Below, one piece after another: positions 1 through 8,681 of a DNA stretch of 64,000 nucleotides. The DNA is taken from the NCBI RefSeq assembly GCF_023555415.1, contig NZ_JAKRYL010000002.1:62001-126000 (forward strand). Reading direction: 5' to 3'. How positions within the stretch are numbered: position 1 is the first letter of the stretch; each line of letters starts with the position of its first letter. Source of the DNA: Halalkalibacter alkaliphilus (GTDB taxonomy: Bacteria > Bacillota > Bacilli > Bacillales > Bacillaceae_D). The notes below the pieces were generated by a model. The model was not told where the DNA came from. It saw only the letters and a list, made by a program, of their open reading frames with translations, and searched no databases. A program made the translations under genes and the position numbers.

Positions 1-1511
1 TTAGAAAAGGCAAATCCATTTAACTTCTCACCAAAAAATTCAACCATATCATTTCGTTCAAATTCTCCATGTACGAGGACATCAATATCTAACTCTTCTT
101 GAATGCGAATCCATCTAGCGATCATGGATTTGATATTAGCCTCGTATGTATCATTCGATAGTTCACCTTTTCTCCATTTAAATCGAGCTTTTCTAACCTC
201 TTTTGTTTGAGGGAAGCTACCAATCGTTGTTGTAGGTAGGAGTGGTAAATTCCATTTTTGGTTTTGTAACTGATATCTCTCTTGAAATTCCTTTGTTCGT
301 TTAGTAGGAAGCCCGGCAGTTTCTTTTCTCACACGCCAATTTGATTCGTTTAATTTTTCAAATGACTGTTGATGACGGTTCAATAACTCTAGAGATGACT
401 GAGTGGGGTCGTTTGTTACATCTCTTAGCAACCTTAATTCATCTAGTTTTTCGTCTCCAAAAGCTAAGGCGTCTTTAACAATAGGGTCTAGACCTGTTTC
501 TTGCTCTAAACAAACAGGGACATGGAGCAAGCTAGAAGTTGGTTGCAAAATTTGATTTTTAAAGGGGACATGATTGCTAAGCTTATTTATAATTTGATGG
601 CTTTCTAGCAGGTTGCTTCGCCAAATATTCCTTCCATCAATGATTCCTACCCCTAAAACCTTATCTTCAGGAAAACCAAATCGTTCAATAGCATCAATGT
701 TTTCTTTATAGCCATATACAAAATCGAGACCAATTCCCTTAACCGGAATTTGTACTAATTGTTCATAGTGAGAAACGGACTCAAAATACGTTTGCAATAT
801 GATATTGACATTAGGTACGTTTGTTACAATTTCACGGTAAAGGTTAGAGAAAATTTCCATTTCCTCTTTTGTTATATCCATAACAAGATAAGGTTCATCT
901 ACTTGTACGAGTTTCGCACCGGCATCAGCAAGTTCAGACAACAATTGTGTATATACTGGAACAAAACTGTTTAAGATGTTAGCAAACTCTTCTTTTTTAT
1001 AGCCTTTTGCTAGTTTTAAAAAAGTAAAAGGTCCAAGAATAACTGGTTTACCAATTATATTTAATTCTTTTTTTGCTTCTAAGAATGCATGAAGCGGTTT
1101 GTTTTCAACTAATTCGGGTTCTTTATTTTCAATTTCTGGAACGATGTAATGATAGTTTGTATCAAACCACTTAGTCATTTCGCATGCATGTGCCGCTTGG
1201 TTTCCGCGGGCCATGGCAAAATATGTTGATAAAGAAACCGGACCAGACGTATGAGCAAAACGTTTCGGCACTAATCCAAACATAGAAGCCGTATCAAGTA
1301 CGTGATCATAGTAAGAGAAATCACCGATAGGAATATAATCAATGCCTTTATTTTTTTGCTTTTGAAGGTGATGCAGACGGTACTTTTTCATTCTTGTGGA
1401 AAATGTTTCCTCATTGATCGTAGAAGCCCAAAATGATTCTAATGTTTTTTTCCATTCACGGTTCTCGCCAATACGAGGATAACCTAAATTACTGCTTTTA
1501 ACTGTTTTCAT
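1..1511 (-). CDS. metE: Cobalamin-independent methionine synthase MetE (5-methyltetrahydropteroyltriglutamate-homocysteine methyltransferase), 3' part missing
   Basis: Transfers the methyl group of 5-methyltetrahydrofolate (triglutamate) to homocysteine without cobalamin, the last step of methionine synthesis in the cytosol. The reading frame runs from an ATG at 1511, behind a TTAGGAGG ribosome site, to the left window edge with no stop: about 503 of the roughly 760 residues of the family. The N-terminus (MKTVKSSNLGYPRIGENREW) and the segment LVQVDEPYLVMDI are typical MetE. The linker to the second barrel (TTTIGSFPQTKEVRKARF) is present; the zinc-binding C-terminal half lies outside the window. 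A cobalamin riboswitch and a terminator precede it, so it is expected to be off when cobalamin is plentiful. MetH is encoded at 30169. Confidence 0.96.
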   Translation of the reverse strand, partial: MKTVKSSNLGYPRIGENREWKKTLESFWASTINEETFSTRMKKYRLHHLQKQKNKGIDYIPIGDFSYYDHVLDTASMFGLVPKRFAHTSGPVSLSTYFAMARGNQAAHACEMTKWFDTNYHYIVPEIENKEPELVENKPLHAFLEAKKELNIIGKPVILGPFTFLKLAKGYKKEEFANILNSFVPVYTQLLSELADAGAKLVQVDEPYLVMDITKEEMEIFSNLYREIVTNVPNVNIILQTYFESVSHYEQLVQIPVKGIGLDFVYGYKENIDAIERFGFPEDKVLGVGIIDGRNIWRSNLLESHQIINKLSNHVPFKNQILQPTSSLLHVPVCLEQETGLDPIVKDALAFGDEKLDELRLLRDVTNDPTQSSLELLNRHQQSFEKLNESNWRVRKETAGLPTKRTKEFQERYQLQNQKWNLPLLPTTTIGSFPQTKEVRKARFKWRKGELSNDTYEANIKSMIARWIRIQEELDIDVLVHGEFERNDMVEFFGEKLNGFAFS

Positions 1512-1540
1512 GAAATAGCCTCCTAAATAATGTTATAAAC

Positions 1541-1585
1541 GAAAAAAATGGATATCATTACCGAAAATAGGGTAACGATATCCAT
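1541..1585 (-). terminator. Intrinsic terminator of the metE leader (riboswitch expression platform)
   Basis: Read on the minus strand, the arms at 1585-1571 and 1562-1548 (ATGGATATCGTTACC / GGTAATGATATCCAT) pair over 15 positions with one mismatch and are followed by a run of seven T. It lies between the cobalamin aptamer and the metE start codon, as expected for a switch that terminates transcription when cobalamin is bound. Confidence 0.85.
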
Positions 1586-1644
1586 AGAAAAATTAATGAA
1601 ATATTGTTAACACCTCCCTATCTCCCGTAGGTAAAGCAGTGTTG

Positions 1645-1825
1645 TTAAAATAGGCAGGTCTCCTGGCTCTAGAATCAACGTCATCATGGTCTTCCCAGCA
1701 GTGGCCAGTGACAATTCATGATAACTCCTCTAATACAGTGGCGGGACCGCTCCGGATTTTCACCGGATTCCCTTTTAAACTTTGAATCAACATTCAAAGT
1801 ACCTATTTTCAACATATGAAATTGT
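1645..1825 (-). promoter_or_regulatory. Cobalamin riboswitch controlling metE
   Basis: On the minus strand the sequence shows the conserved cobalamin aptamer blocks in order: AGGTACTTTGAA near 1805, GGGAATCCGGTGAAAATCC, then GGTCCCGCCACTG (about 1748-1736), and the 3' B12 box GCCAGGAGACCTGCC at 1667-1653. The aptamer is followed by a terminator at 1585-1541 and then metE. No SAM-I (S-box) motif is visible in this leader, unlike the tandem SAM plus cobalamin arrangement described for metE of B. clausii. Confidence 0.93.
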
Positions 1826-1832
1826 TTTAAAC

Positions 1833-1860
1833 TTTATCTTAAGAGGTAGTTGGTTGTCAA
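1833..1860 (-). promoter_or_regulatory. Probable sigma-A promoter of metE leader
   Basis: On the minus strand a perfect -35 TTGACA (1860-1855) is followed after 16 bases by GATAAA (1838-1833). The predicted start of transcription falls just before the first conserved block of the cobalamin riboswitch, which supports the assignment. Confidence 0.6.
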
Positions 1861-2052
1861 TAGTTATTTTATTATCACATTTAAAAACCTAGTGTTTTTA
1901 TGTGGATACAATAATCATGTATACTAAAATGAATGGAGCGTCTCAGGTAATACTACTACTATCTTGGATAGAACGTACATATTTTTAAAAAAGCGATTTC
2001 ATAAAAGGATAATATTTTCATGAGATAATAATAGGATAAAGGAGGATGTTAG

Positions 2053-2640
2053 ATGAAGTTATATACACGTACAGGTGATGAGGGGAAAACGAGTGTAATA
2101 GGAGGAAGGCTTGATAAGGATGACACTCGGGTTATTGCATACGGCACGACAGATGAATTGAATTCATTTATCGGTCAGGCTGTGGCACAGTTGGATGAAG
2201 AACAGTTTCCTGATATAAAAATGGAATTAATAAAAATTCAACATGAATTGTTTGATTGTGGTGGGGATTTAGCGATGATAAGGGCGACAAAAGAATACCC
2301 TTATAAAGCCAAACAAGAAATGATAGATTTCTTAGAAAAGCGAATTGATGTTTATGTTGAAGAAGCTCCTGAATTAGAAAGATTTATTTTACCTGGTGGT
2401 GCAGATGCTGCGGCTACACTTCACGTGTGCCGAACTGTTACAAGGAGAGCAGAACGTTATGTGACAAGGCTGCAACGCGACTCAGAGGTGAATCCAATTG
2501 TATTAAAATATCTCAACCGACTTTCTGATTATTTCTTTGCTATTGCCCGAGTCGTCAATGCTAGGCTTGGAGTAAAGGATGTAGAATATGAAAGAAGTGC
2601 AATTGTTTTTAAAGGAGGAAAGCGAAAGAAAGAGCAGTAA
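2053..2640 (+). CDS. pduO: Cob(I)yrinic acid a,c-diamide / cob(I)alamin adenosyltransferase, PduO type (YvqK-like)
   Basis: Transfers the adenosyl group of ATP to cob(I)alamin to make adenosylcobalamin. The 195-residue product has the family's N-terminal ATP-binding signature (YTRTGDEGKTSVIGG), the DELNSFIG helix near residue 35, and the C-terminal block VCRTVTRRAERYV followed by LKYLNRLSDYFFAIAR. Length is normal for PduO/YvqK proteins. The start ATG follows AAAGGAGGATGTTAG. It is divergent from the cobalamin-riboswitch metE, with about 190 bases between the metE promoter and its start codon, and stands alone, closed by a hairpin at 2665. Its product is the cofactor of the CarH-like regulator at 20665. 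Confidence 0.93.
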   Translation: MKLYTRTGDEGKTSVIGGRLDKDDTRVIAYGTTDELNSFIGQAVAQLDEEQFPDIKMELIKIQHELFDCGGDLAMIRATKEYPYKAKQEMIDFLEKRIDVYVEEAPELERFILPGGADAAATLHVCRTVTRRAERYVTRLQRDSEVNPIVLKYLNRLSDYFFAIARVVNARLGVKDVEYERSAIVFKGGKRKKEQ

Positions 2641-2664
2641 TATGAAGCGGTGTTATTAGAGACG

Positions 2665-2702
2665 CCACTGAAAAAGGAACGGTTTTCACCTTTTTTCAGT
2701 GG
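2665..2702 (+). terminator. 3'-end hairpin after the adenosyltransferase gene (CACTGAAAAAGG family)
   Basis: CCACTGAAAAAGG pairs with CCTTTTTTCAGTGG. The T run lies inside the 3' arm rather than after it, so it is an atypical intrinsic terminator. It is one of at least ten similar hairpins in this window (see findings). Confidence 0.65.
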
Positions 2703-2827
2703 TCTTCCTATTGCTTAGTGTGATTTGTACTCGTTTTTTAACAAGAATTGTGTATTTGCCTGGAATGAATCATATTTCCTCTCATATATTGGTAAATGTG
2801 TTGGAACAAGTTAGAGGGGGATATGGG

Positions 2828-3739
2828 ATGAAAAAAAGTTGGCTTGTTGTTCTTTTATTATTAGCTGGGTGTAGTAATGATGTTTCGGCTGAAGGACCTA
2901 AACCTGTTGCCGCTCATTCTACTTATTTTCAATCGGAATTGAATTGGAAACAACCTGTGTATTGGAAACTTAATTTAATTGATGAATGGAATGACCAACA
3001 ACATGATGTCGTTCTAAATGACTATGGATATATGTCTAGTCATTCGCTTGATAAAGAAGCTTTACAACAATTAGCTAGAGAGTTAGCTATGCAAATAGAC
3101 AAAGCGATGGAAAATCCACGCATCCTTCCAAATGGGGAGTTTACTCCAGGAAAAGAACGAGTGGTTTTATCCGAGCAGGAGCTTGTTGACCAATTACAAG
3201 AATTAGAAGCAGGAACAAAAGATCTAGTGATGCCGATTTCTGTCACTGCACCTTCTGTTTCAGAAGAAGATCTAGTTGGGATTGATCAACGAACGATAGG
3301 CGAATTTAAAACACATTTTAACCCTGCCGTTTCAGGAAGATCTCAAAACGTGAAATTATCAGCTGAGGCTATTTCAGGAGTTGTTTTAGGTCCAGGTGAC
3401 TCGTTTTCATTTAACCAAACAGTTGGGGAGCGCACAAGAGAGCGGGGGTATCAAGAAGCGAAGGAAATTGTTAATAAAGAGTTCGTTATCGGTATTGGAG
3501 GAGGGATATGCCAAACGTCATCCACGTTGTTTAATGCAGTCGATAAGGCCGGTTTAGAAATGGTTGAAAGATACACGCATTCTAGAGAAATTGGTTATGT
3601 TGCTCCTGGCAGAGATGCAACGGTTTCGTGGGGAGGGCCGGATTTTAGGTTTACAAACCCTCATCCATACCCTGTACTAATAAAGTCAGATGTTAGCTTA
3701 GAGCGAGGAGAAATCCTAGTGACTGTCCATACACACTGA
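2828..3739 (+). CDS. VanW-family lipoprotein
   Basis: A 303-residue protein that starts at the ATG at 2828 (ribosome site AGAGGGGG); the frame stays open upstream to 2699 but without a good start. The N-terminus is a lipoprotein signal peptide with lipobox LLLAGC, so the mature protein should be anchored to the outer face of the membrane at Cys15. The C-terminal half carries the VanW domain: GDSFSFNQTVGERTRERGY, then GGGICQTSSTLFNA, then the block SREIGYVAPGRDATVSWG. The biochemical role of VanW domains is not settled; they occur in cell-wall and glycopeptide-resistance settings. It lies upstream of the germinant receptor operon but is separated from it by a terminator and a sigma-G promoter. 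Confidence 0.85.
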   Translation: MKKSWLVVLLLLAGCSNDVSAEGPKPVAAHSTYFQSELNWKQPVYWKLNLIDEWNDQQHDVVLNDYGYMSSHSLDKEALQQLARELAMQIDKAMENPRILPNGEFTPGKERVVLSEQELVDQLQELEAGTKDLVMPISVTAPSVSEEDLVGIDQRTIGEFKTHFNPAVSGRSQNVKLSAEAISGVVLGPGDSFSFNQTVGERTRERGYQEAKEIVNKEFVIGIGGGICQTSSTLFNAVDKAGLEMVERYTHSREIGYVAPGRDATVSWGGPDFRFTNPHPYPVLIKSDVSLERGEILVTVHTH

Positions 3740-3740
3740 G

Positions 3741-3776
3741 AATGTAAGCGTGCAGATGCTTATGTTCTTTTTTTAT
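3741..3776 (+). terminator. Terminator after the VanW lipoprotein gene
   Basis: AATGTAAGC pairs with GCTTATGTT (nine pairs, two of them G-U), followed after one base by seven T. Confidence 0.75.
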
Positions 3777-3828
3777 GCGAATAGAAGAGCTCTGTTGATT
3801 ATGTTATTTAGAATATTACTTTGCAACC

Positions 3829-3858
3829 GCATAATTGCACTGATTCCATTTCATACTA
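3829..3858 (+). promoter_or_regulatory. Probable sigma-G (forespore) promoter of the germinant receptor operon
   Basis: GCATA at 3829-3833 and CATACTA at 3852-3858 are separated by exactly 18 bases and match the B. subtilis sigma-G consensus (GHATR, 17-18 bases, CATHHTA) at every specified position. Forespore expression is the known behaviour of GerA-family operons. The predicted transcript would start near 3865. Confidence 0.7.
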
Positions 3859-3898
3859 AAAGCGACAATGTATGGAGAATCGGGAAAGGGTGATAGAA

Positions 3899-5392
3899 GT
3901 GCTTGGAAGATGGCTGTTGAAACAAATTCAAGATAAACGAAAAGAAACACTTCAAGATGCGTTACAGTTGTTTCAACAATCAAGTGATTTTGTCATGCAT
4001 GATTTATCGATCGCCTCCAAAGGGTTTCATATTGCGTATTTTCAAACATTAATTGATACAGATCGTCTAAATAAAGACATCCTTCCATTTATCACAGAGT
4101 CAGAAAGTCAAACATTAGAGGAAATAGTAAGGAACATTCCGATACAAGCAAAGGAAATCATTAAATCACCAAATGATTTACGTGAGAAGGTTATGCAAGG
4201 TTTTATTGTCATATTTGAAGGGGGAAATCAATCAAAATGTGCAGTAGTTGAAGTGGCGCTAGATTCGGGTCGCGAAGTAGCTCCCTCAGAAAATGAATTT
4301 ACTGTAAATGGTCCACAAGAGTCCTTTATTGAGTCAATAGATACAAATATTAATTTAATCCGGAAACGATTGCCTTTGCCGCAATTAAAAATAAAGGAAA
4401 TGAAACTAGGGAAAATGACACAGACTCGTGTTTCTTTGTTGTATATAGAGGGCATTGTTGACAAAGAAAACTTAAAGACGCTCGAACAAAGATTGTCAGA
4501 CATTGAATTTGACCAGGTGATCGATTCAAATAGTTTAGCACAAATGATTAGTGATAATCAGATGTCTGTTTTCCCTCAAATGATTAATACACAAAGGCCA
4601 GAGCGTGTTGCAGCAGCCATAGCGGAAGGGAAAGTCGCCTTTTTAGCTGATGGATCACCAGAAGCGATCTTTGGTCCAACGACTTTGGTTGAGTTTTTCT
4701 CATCGTTAGAAGACTACTATATGTCCTGGCACATTTCATCAAGTGTACGGTTATTACGTTTCTTTGCTGTTGCTTTTTCCGTTTTTGCAACTCCTGTATA
4801 TGTAGCGGTGCTGACATTTCACTATGAATTGATTCCTAGAGATTTGCTCTCAACCATTATTGCATCTAGGAGCAATATCCCTTTTCCGCCGATTATTGAA
4901 GCAATTTTTCTTGAATTAACAATTGAGCTATTACGAGAAGCTGGGGCTAGATTACCGACAAAAGTTGGTCAGACCATTGGGATCGTTGGAGGGATTGTTA
5001 TTGGACAAGCGTCGGTCGAGGCTGGTCTTACAAGCAATATTCTTCTTATTATCGTTGCTTTAGCAGCTCTTGCTTCTTTCACAACACCCGTTTATCAAAT
5101 GGGCAATACAATCCGTTTGATTCGATTTCCCATCTTAATAGCCGCTGCTTTTACTGGAGGAGTTGGGATTGCGTTTTTTGCTTTAGTAACAATAGCCCAT
5201 CTATTGCAATTGAAGTCACTAGGAAGACCTTATTTTGAACCGATCTTCCCACCTAGATTTACAGATTGGAAAGATGCATTTGTAAGACTGCCATTTAACT
5301 GGATGTCGACACGTCCGGTTTATTTAAGACCACGGGATAAAGGTAGGTTTAATTTCTCAAGAGCAAGTAAGAAACATGATATTGATGAATAG
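3899..5392 (+). CDS. Spore germinant receptor A subunit (GerAA/GerKA family)
   Basis: Inner-membrane A subunit of a GerA-type receptor, which senses small germinants and triggers germination. A hydrophilic N-terminal domain (about residues 1-280) is followed by hydrophobic segments in the last 200 residues; ATPVYVAVLTFHYELIP, ELLREAGARLPTKVGQTIG and the end IFPPRFTDWKDAFVRLP are hallmarks of the family. The frame is open from an ATG at 3872, but that ATG has no ribosome site and would sit only about seven bases after the predicted sigma-G transcript start. The GTG at 3899 is preceded by GGGAAAGGG with good spacing, so 497 residues is preferred (506 from the ATG). Which germinant is sensed cannot be told from sequence. 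Confidence 0.93.
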   Translation: MLGRWLLKQIQDKRKETLQDALQLFQQSSDFVMHDLSIASKGFHIAYFQTLIDTDRLNKDILPFITESESQTLEEIVRNIPIQAKEIIKSPNDLREKVMQGFIVIFEGGNQSKCAVVEVALDSGREVAPSENEFTVNGPQESFIESIDTNINLIRKRLPLPQLKIKEMKLGKMTQTRVSLLYIEGIVDKENLKTLEQRLSDIEFDQVIDSNSLAQMISDNQMSVFPQMINTQRPERVAAAIAEGKVAFLADGSPEAIFGPTTLVEFFSSLEDYYMSWHISSSVRLLRFFAVAFSVFATPVYVAVLTFHYELIPRDLLSTIIASRSNIPFPPIIEAIFLELTIELLREAGARLPTKVGQTIGIVGGIVIGQASVEAGLTSNILLIIVALAALASFTTPVYQMGNTIRLIRFPILIAAAFTGGVGIAFFALVTIAHLLQLKSLGRPYFEPIFPPRFTDWKDAFVRLPFNWMSTRPVYLRPRDKGRFNFSRASKKHDIDE

Positions 5393-5406
5393 TTGGAGGT
5401 GAACAA

Positions 5407-6519
5407 ATGGACAATCCGATTAAAGAGAAATATTTAGTTTCAGGGTTTTTAACGTTATTTTTGATAAATGGCATGCAAGTGGGGATGGGGGTTTTAAGCT
5501 ATCAACGAACGGTCGTAAAAAGCGCTGGGTATGATGCGTGGATCTCTGTCTTAATGGCGGGGATGGTTGTCCATCTGGTTATTGCCTGCATGTATATTTT
5601 ACTAAAGCGTTCAAATGGCGATTTAATTTCTATTCATCAGCAAATATTTGGGAAATGGCTTGGGAATACGTTAAGTTTTGTTGCTTGTTTATATTTTGTT
5701 GTTTTAGGAACTACCGTTTTGCGGGGATATATTGAGATTGTTCAAGTTTGGATGTTTCCAGACCTTCCTACTTGGGGCATGGCTATTGTAGCAGCTGCTT
5801 TTTTTTATTATGTTGTTTCTGGAGGATTTAGGACCGTTGTTGGATTAACATTCTTAGGTGTCGTTATCCCGATTGTATTAGTTCCAATCCTGCTATTGCC
5901 ATTAGAATTTGCTAATTTTATTAATATGCTTCCCATTTGGAAACATTCGATTGTGGAGCTTGCATTAGGTGCTAAAGAGACGACTTTAAGCTTTCTTGGC
6001 TTTGAGCTGTTGATGCTTTATTATCCATTCCTTAAAAACAAAGAACTTACTCAAAAATGGGCCCACTTTGGAGCGGCGATGACCACGATATCGTATACGG
6101 GCCTTATGGTCGTTAGCTTAGCTTTTTACAGTGAAGAACAGTTGAATCGGACGATTTGGGCAACCCTTACTCTTTTTAAAGTCGTGCAGTTGCCTTTTTT
6201 AGAACGATTTGAGTATATTGGGATTTCTATATGGATGTTTCTCATTGTCCCCAATATTGCGCTCGCTTTATGGGCGGCGAGTCGTTGTGCAAAACGGATT
6301 TTTCAAATGAATCAAAGAATAGCACTAGTTATATCTTTAGCTATAATGGTTATACTCGTATTATTAATGCCGACTAGGCAAGAAGTGAGTTTAGTTGATA
6401 CGTGGGTTGGTGAAGTTGGATTTTACCTCGTTTTTGTCTATATACCGATACTAGTCGTTTTACAAGCGATCGTGTTGAAGTTCAGGAGGGGCAGTCATGA
6501 ACAAACGACTTCTATGTAG
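5407..6519 (+). CDS. Spore germinant receptor B subunit, permease-like (GerAB/GerKB family)
   Basis: A 370-residue integral membrane protein of the amino acid/polyamine/organocation transporter fold that forms the B subunit of the receptor and is thought to bind the germinant. About ten hydrophobic segments are visible. The N-terminal signature (FLTLFLINGMQVGMGVLSYQ) and the block SFLGFELLMLYYPFL are typical of the endospore germination permease family. A ribosome site GGAGGTG precedes the ATG, 14 bases after the A-subunit stop. The 3' end overlaps the C-subunit gene by 23 bases, so the three genes are one operon in the usual A-B-C order. Confidence 0.93.
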   Translation: MDNPIKEKYLVSGFLTLFLINGMQVGMGVLSYQRTVVKSAGYDAWISVLMAGMVVHLVIACMYILLKRSNGDLISIHQQIFGKWLGNTLSFVACLYFVVLGTTVLRGYIEIVQVWMFPDLPTWGMAIVAAAFFYYVVSGGFRTVVGLTFLGVVIPIVLVPILLLPLEFANFINMLPIWKHSIVELALGAKETTLSFLGFELLMLYYPFLKNKELTQKWAHFGAAMTTISYTGLMVVSLAFYSEEQLNRTIWATLTLFKVVQLPFLERFEYIGISIWMFLIVPNIALALWAASRCAKRIFQMNQRIALVISLAIMVILVLLMPTRQEVSLVDTWVGEVGFYLVFVYIPILVVLQAIVLKFRRGSHEQTTSM

Positions 6520-7606
6520 TTTATTAGTACTTCTGTTGTTTGTTCTATCAGGATGTTTAGAGACAAGGATTGTGGATGAAGTTTCAATGATTCGTGCAGC
6601 AGCATTTGATTTAGATAAGGAAAAGGGATTAAAATTTACAGTTACGTTTCCGACGTTCCCAGAACAAGGCCAAGAACAAGAATTACAACAAGGGATTATT
6701 TCTGCAACGGGAGAAACGGCAAAAGGAACGAGAATATCATTAAACAAACAATCTCAAAAGCCAATAAGGTTTGGGCAACTAAGGCTGTTACTTTTTAGTC
6801 AGGAGTTAGCTGAACAAGGCGTGGAAAATACTGTTAGAGCCATGTATCGTGATCCTTCCGTTGGAAATCGCATATTATTAGCCGTTGCAGAAGGAAGTGA
6901 AGCTGGTGCTATGCTTGATTCAGATTTAGGAATTGGTGAATTGGCAGGGGTTTATATACCAGAGCTTATTGAACAAAATAATGATACAAGTATATTACCT
7001 CCTACAAATATGCATGAATTTCTCTTTAGTCTTTATAATGATGGGCGTGATCCTTACTTGCCAATGCTAGAGCAAACGGAAGATGATCGAATATTAGTAA
7101 TAGGGACGGCGTTGTTTGATGGAGAAAGGTATCATTCCAAACTTGATCTGAATGACTCTTTTATTTTAAAAATGATGATCGATACAACAAGGCAAGCAGT
7201 TCAGCAATTTGAAGTAGAGTATGAAGGTGAACAAAGTTATGTTGTACTAGATAAGCTACATAGTGATGTGAAAAGGAATTTAGATAAATCAGGAGATGTG
7301 CCTGTATTTACCCTCGATATATCCATAAAGGGAGCTATCGAAGATTATGACGGAAAGATGAATTTAGATCAGGCCGATATTATTAAAGAAATGGAACAGT
7401 CTATTGAAGAGCAAATAGCAAATCGAGGTGAGGAATTATTAGTTCAATTTCAAGAAGGAGGTATAGATCCGGTTGGAATGGGAGAAAAATACCGGAGCAC
7501 AACTAGAGACTGGAACCCAGAAGAATGGGAAAGTTTCTTATATCCAAGTGCTGAATTTAACGTACATGTAGATGTAAAGATTATTCAATCAGGAGCAATT
7601 GAGTAA
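6497..7606 (+). CDS. Spore germinant receptor C subunit lipoprotein (GerAC/GerKC family)
   Basis: A 369-residue lipoprotein with signal peptide and lipobox (VLSGC), expected to be lipidated by Lgt and anchored on the outer face of the inner spore membrane as the C subunit of the receptor. Typical Ger(x)C features are the early segment EVSMIRAAAFDLDKEKG and the C-terminal region EEQIANRGEELLVQFQEGGIDPVGMGEKYR. Its start overlaps the B-subunit gene, with AGGAGGGGCAGTC as ribosome site. Length is normal for the family. Confidence 0.93.
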   Translation: MNKRLLCSLLVLLLFVLSGCLETRIVDEVSMIRAAAFDLDKEKGLKFTVTFPTFPEQGQEQELQQGIISATGETAKGTRISLNKQSQKPIRFGQLRLLLFSQELAEQGVENTVRAMYRDPSVGNRILLAVAEGSEAGAMLDSDLGIGELAGVYIPELIEQNNDTSILPPTNMHEFLFSLYNDGRDPYLPMLEQTEDDRILVIGTALFDGERYHSKLDLNDSFILKMMIDTTRQAVQQFEVEYEGEQSYVVLDKLHSDVKRNLDKSGDVPVFTLDISIKGAIEDYDGKMNLDQADIIKEMEQSIEEQIANRGEELLVQFQEGGIDPVGMGEKYRSTTRDWNPEEWESFLYPSAEFNVHVDVKIIQSGAIE

Positions 7607-7696
7607 TAAAATAATGGAATAATATGATTCAAGCTTCAATAGGATAACTATGTGAAACAATGGGAATGACGAATAGATACAAATGAGGAGGAAAGT

Positions 7697-8617
7697 ATGG
7701 TTGATTTTATTAAGCGAATTTGTATTGCTCTGGCCCTAGCTACGTTTATTGGCCTGCTATTTATAAGTACATCAACATCTTTTGCCCAAACAAAAGAAGA
7801 GGTGCCGGAAGAGCTCTTTGAAGCTCTTATCTGGCCCACTGTCGGTGAAATAACCGATACATATGGGACAAGATGGGGCAAGCACTATGGAATTGATATT
7901 GCTGCTCCTGAAGGAACAGTTGTTGTAACGATTGCAAATGGTACGGTCAGTAGATCGTACTATTCTGATACATATGGAAATGTCGTTTTTGTAGACCATG
8001 AAAATGGACTTGAAACGGTGTATGCTCATCTTCATGAGAGAATGGTGGAAGAGGGACAAGCTCTAACAGAAGGGGAGAAAATTGGTACTGTTGGTACAAC
8101 TGGAAGATCTTCTGGAAATCACCTGCATTTTGAAGTACATAAAGGAAAGTGGAATGTCGAAAAATCAGAGTCAATAGATCCGTTTCTAGTTCTATCAAAG
8201 GAGCCTGAGTATATGTTTGCCTCATTAGGAGATGACTCTCCGTATGGGGAAGACTGGAAGCAACGCGAGATTGTTTCTGTTTTGAGTCCAAACCAACTAG
8301 AAGAGAGTGAGGATCGTTTGGGTTCTGATAAGCCAGTCGAAGTAACCGTGAATGCAGGAGCCACATTATGGAGTCTTTCAAAAAAATATGGGGTCTCCAT
8401 AGATGAGTTAAAAGAGTGGAATCACCTTTCTAGTGACGTCATTACAGTTGATGATACACTTGTTGTGTTTCAAACCGATCAGGTCCATGTTATCCAATCC
8501 GGAGAAACGTTAACCTCTATTGCAAGGAGCTATGGAGTAACGGCTGTAGAAATTATAGAACAAAATGATTTACAAACAGATGTGATCATTCCAGGTCAGA
8601 CCATCGTTATAAATTAA
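7697..8617 (+). CDS. Secreted M23-family metallopeptidase with two LysM domains
   Basis: A 306-residue exported protein. Residues 1-30 form a signal peptide (hydrophobic core followed by STSFA-QT). The M23 (LytM-type) endopeptidase domain spans roughly residues 45-155 and keeps the zinc ligands His63 and Asp67 (GKHYGID) and the HLHF motif (His142/His144), so it looks catalytically competent; such enzymes cut peptide cross-links of peptidoglycan. Two LysM domains (about 216-256 and 264-305) would bind the glycan. Ribosome site GAGGAGGAAAGT. It follows the germinant receptor operon by 90 bases; a role in cortex or spore-coat remodelling is possible but only inferred from position. Confidence 0.9.
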   Translation: MVDFIKRICIALALATFIGLLFISTSTSFAQTKEEVPEELFEALIWPTVGEITDTYGTRWGKHYGIDIAAPEGTVVVTIANGTVSRSYYSDTYGNVVFVDHENGLETVYAHLHERMVEEGQALTEGEKIGTVGTTGRSSGNHLHFEVHKGKWNVEKSESIDPFLVLSKEPEYMFASLGDDSPYGEDWKQREIVSVLSPNQLEESEDRLGSDKPVEVTVNAGATLWSLSKKYGVSIDELKEWNHLSSDVITVDDTLVVFQTDQVHVIQSGETLTSIARSYGVTAVEIIEQNDLQTDVIIPGQTIVIN

Positions 8618-8681
8618 TGGACAAGTCTGTGAAAAACTTGTCGAATATGGTAAAATTAAAGCAAGTTTTTGATTGATAGGG

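Noticed and set aside
759-974. 71-residue plus-strand frame
   Set aside because: Fully antisense inside metE, with no independent support.
1500-1650. Second (SAM) riboswitch in the metE leader as in B. clausii
   Set aside because: No AGAGNNNGGTGGAGGGA-type or GGTGCTAA block is present; only the terminator of the cobalamin switch is seen.
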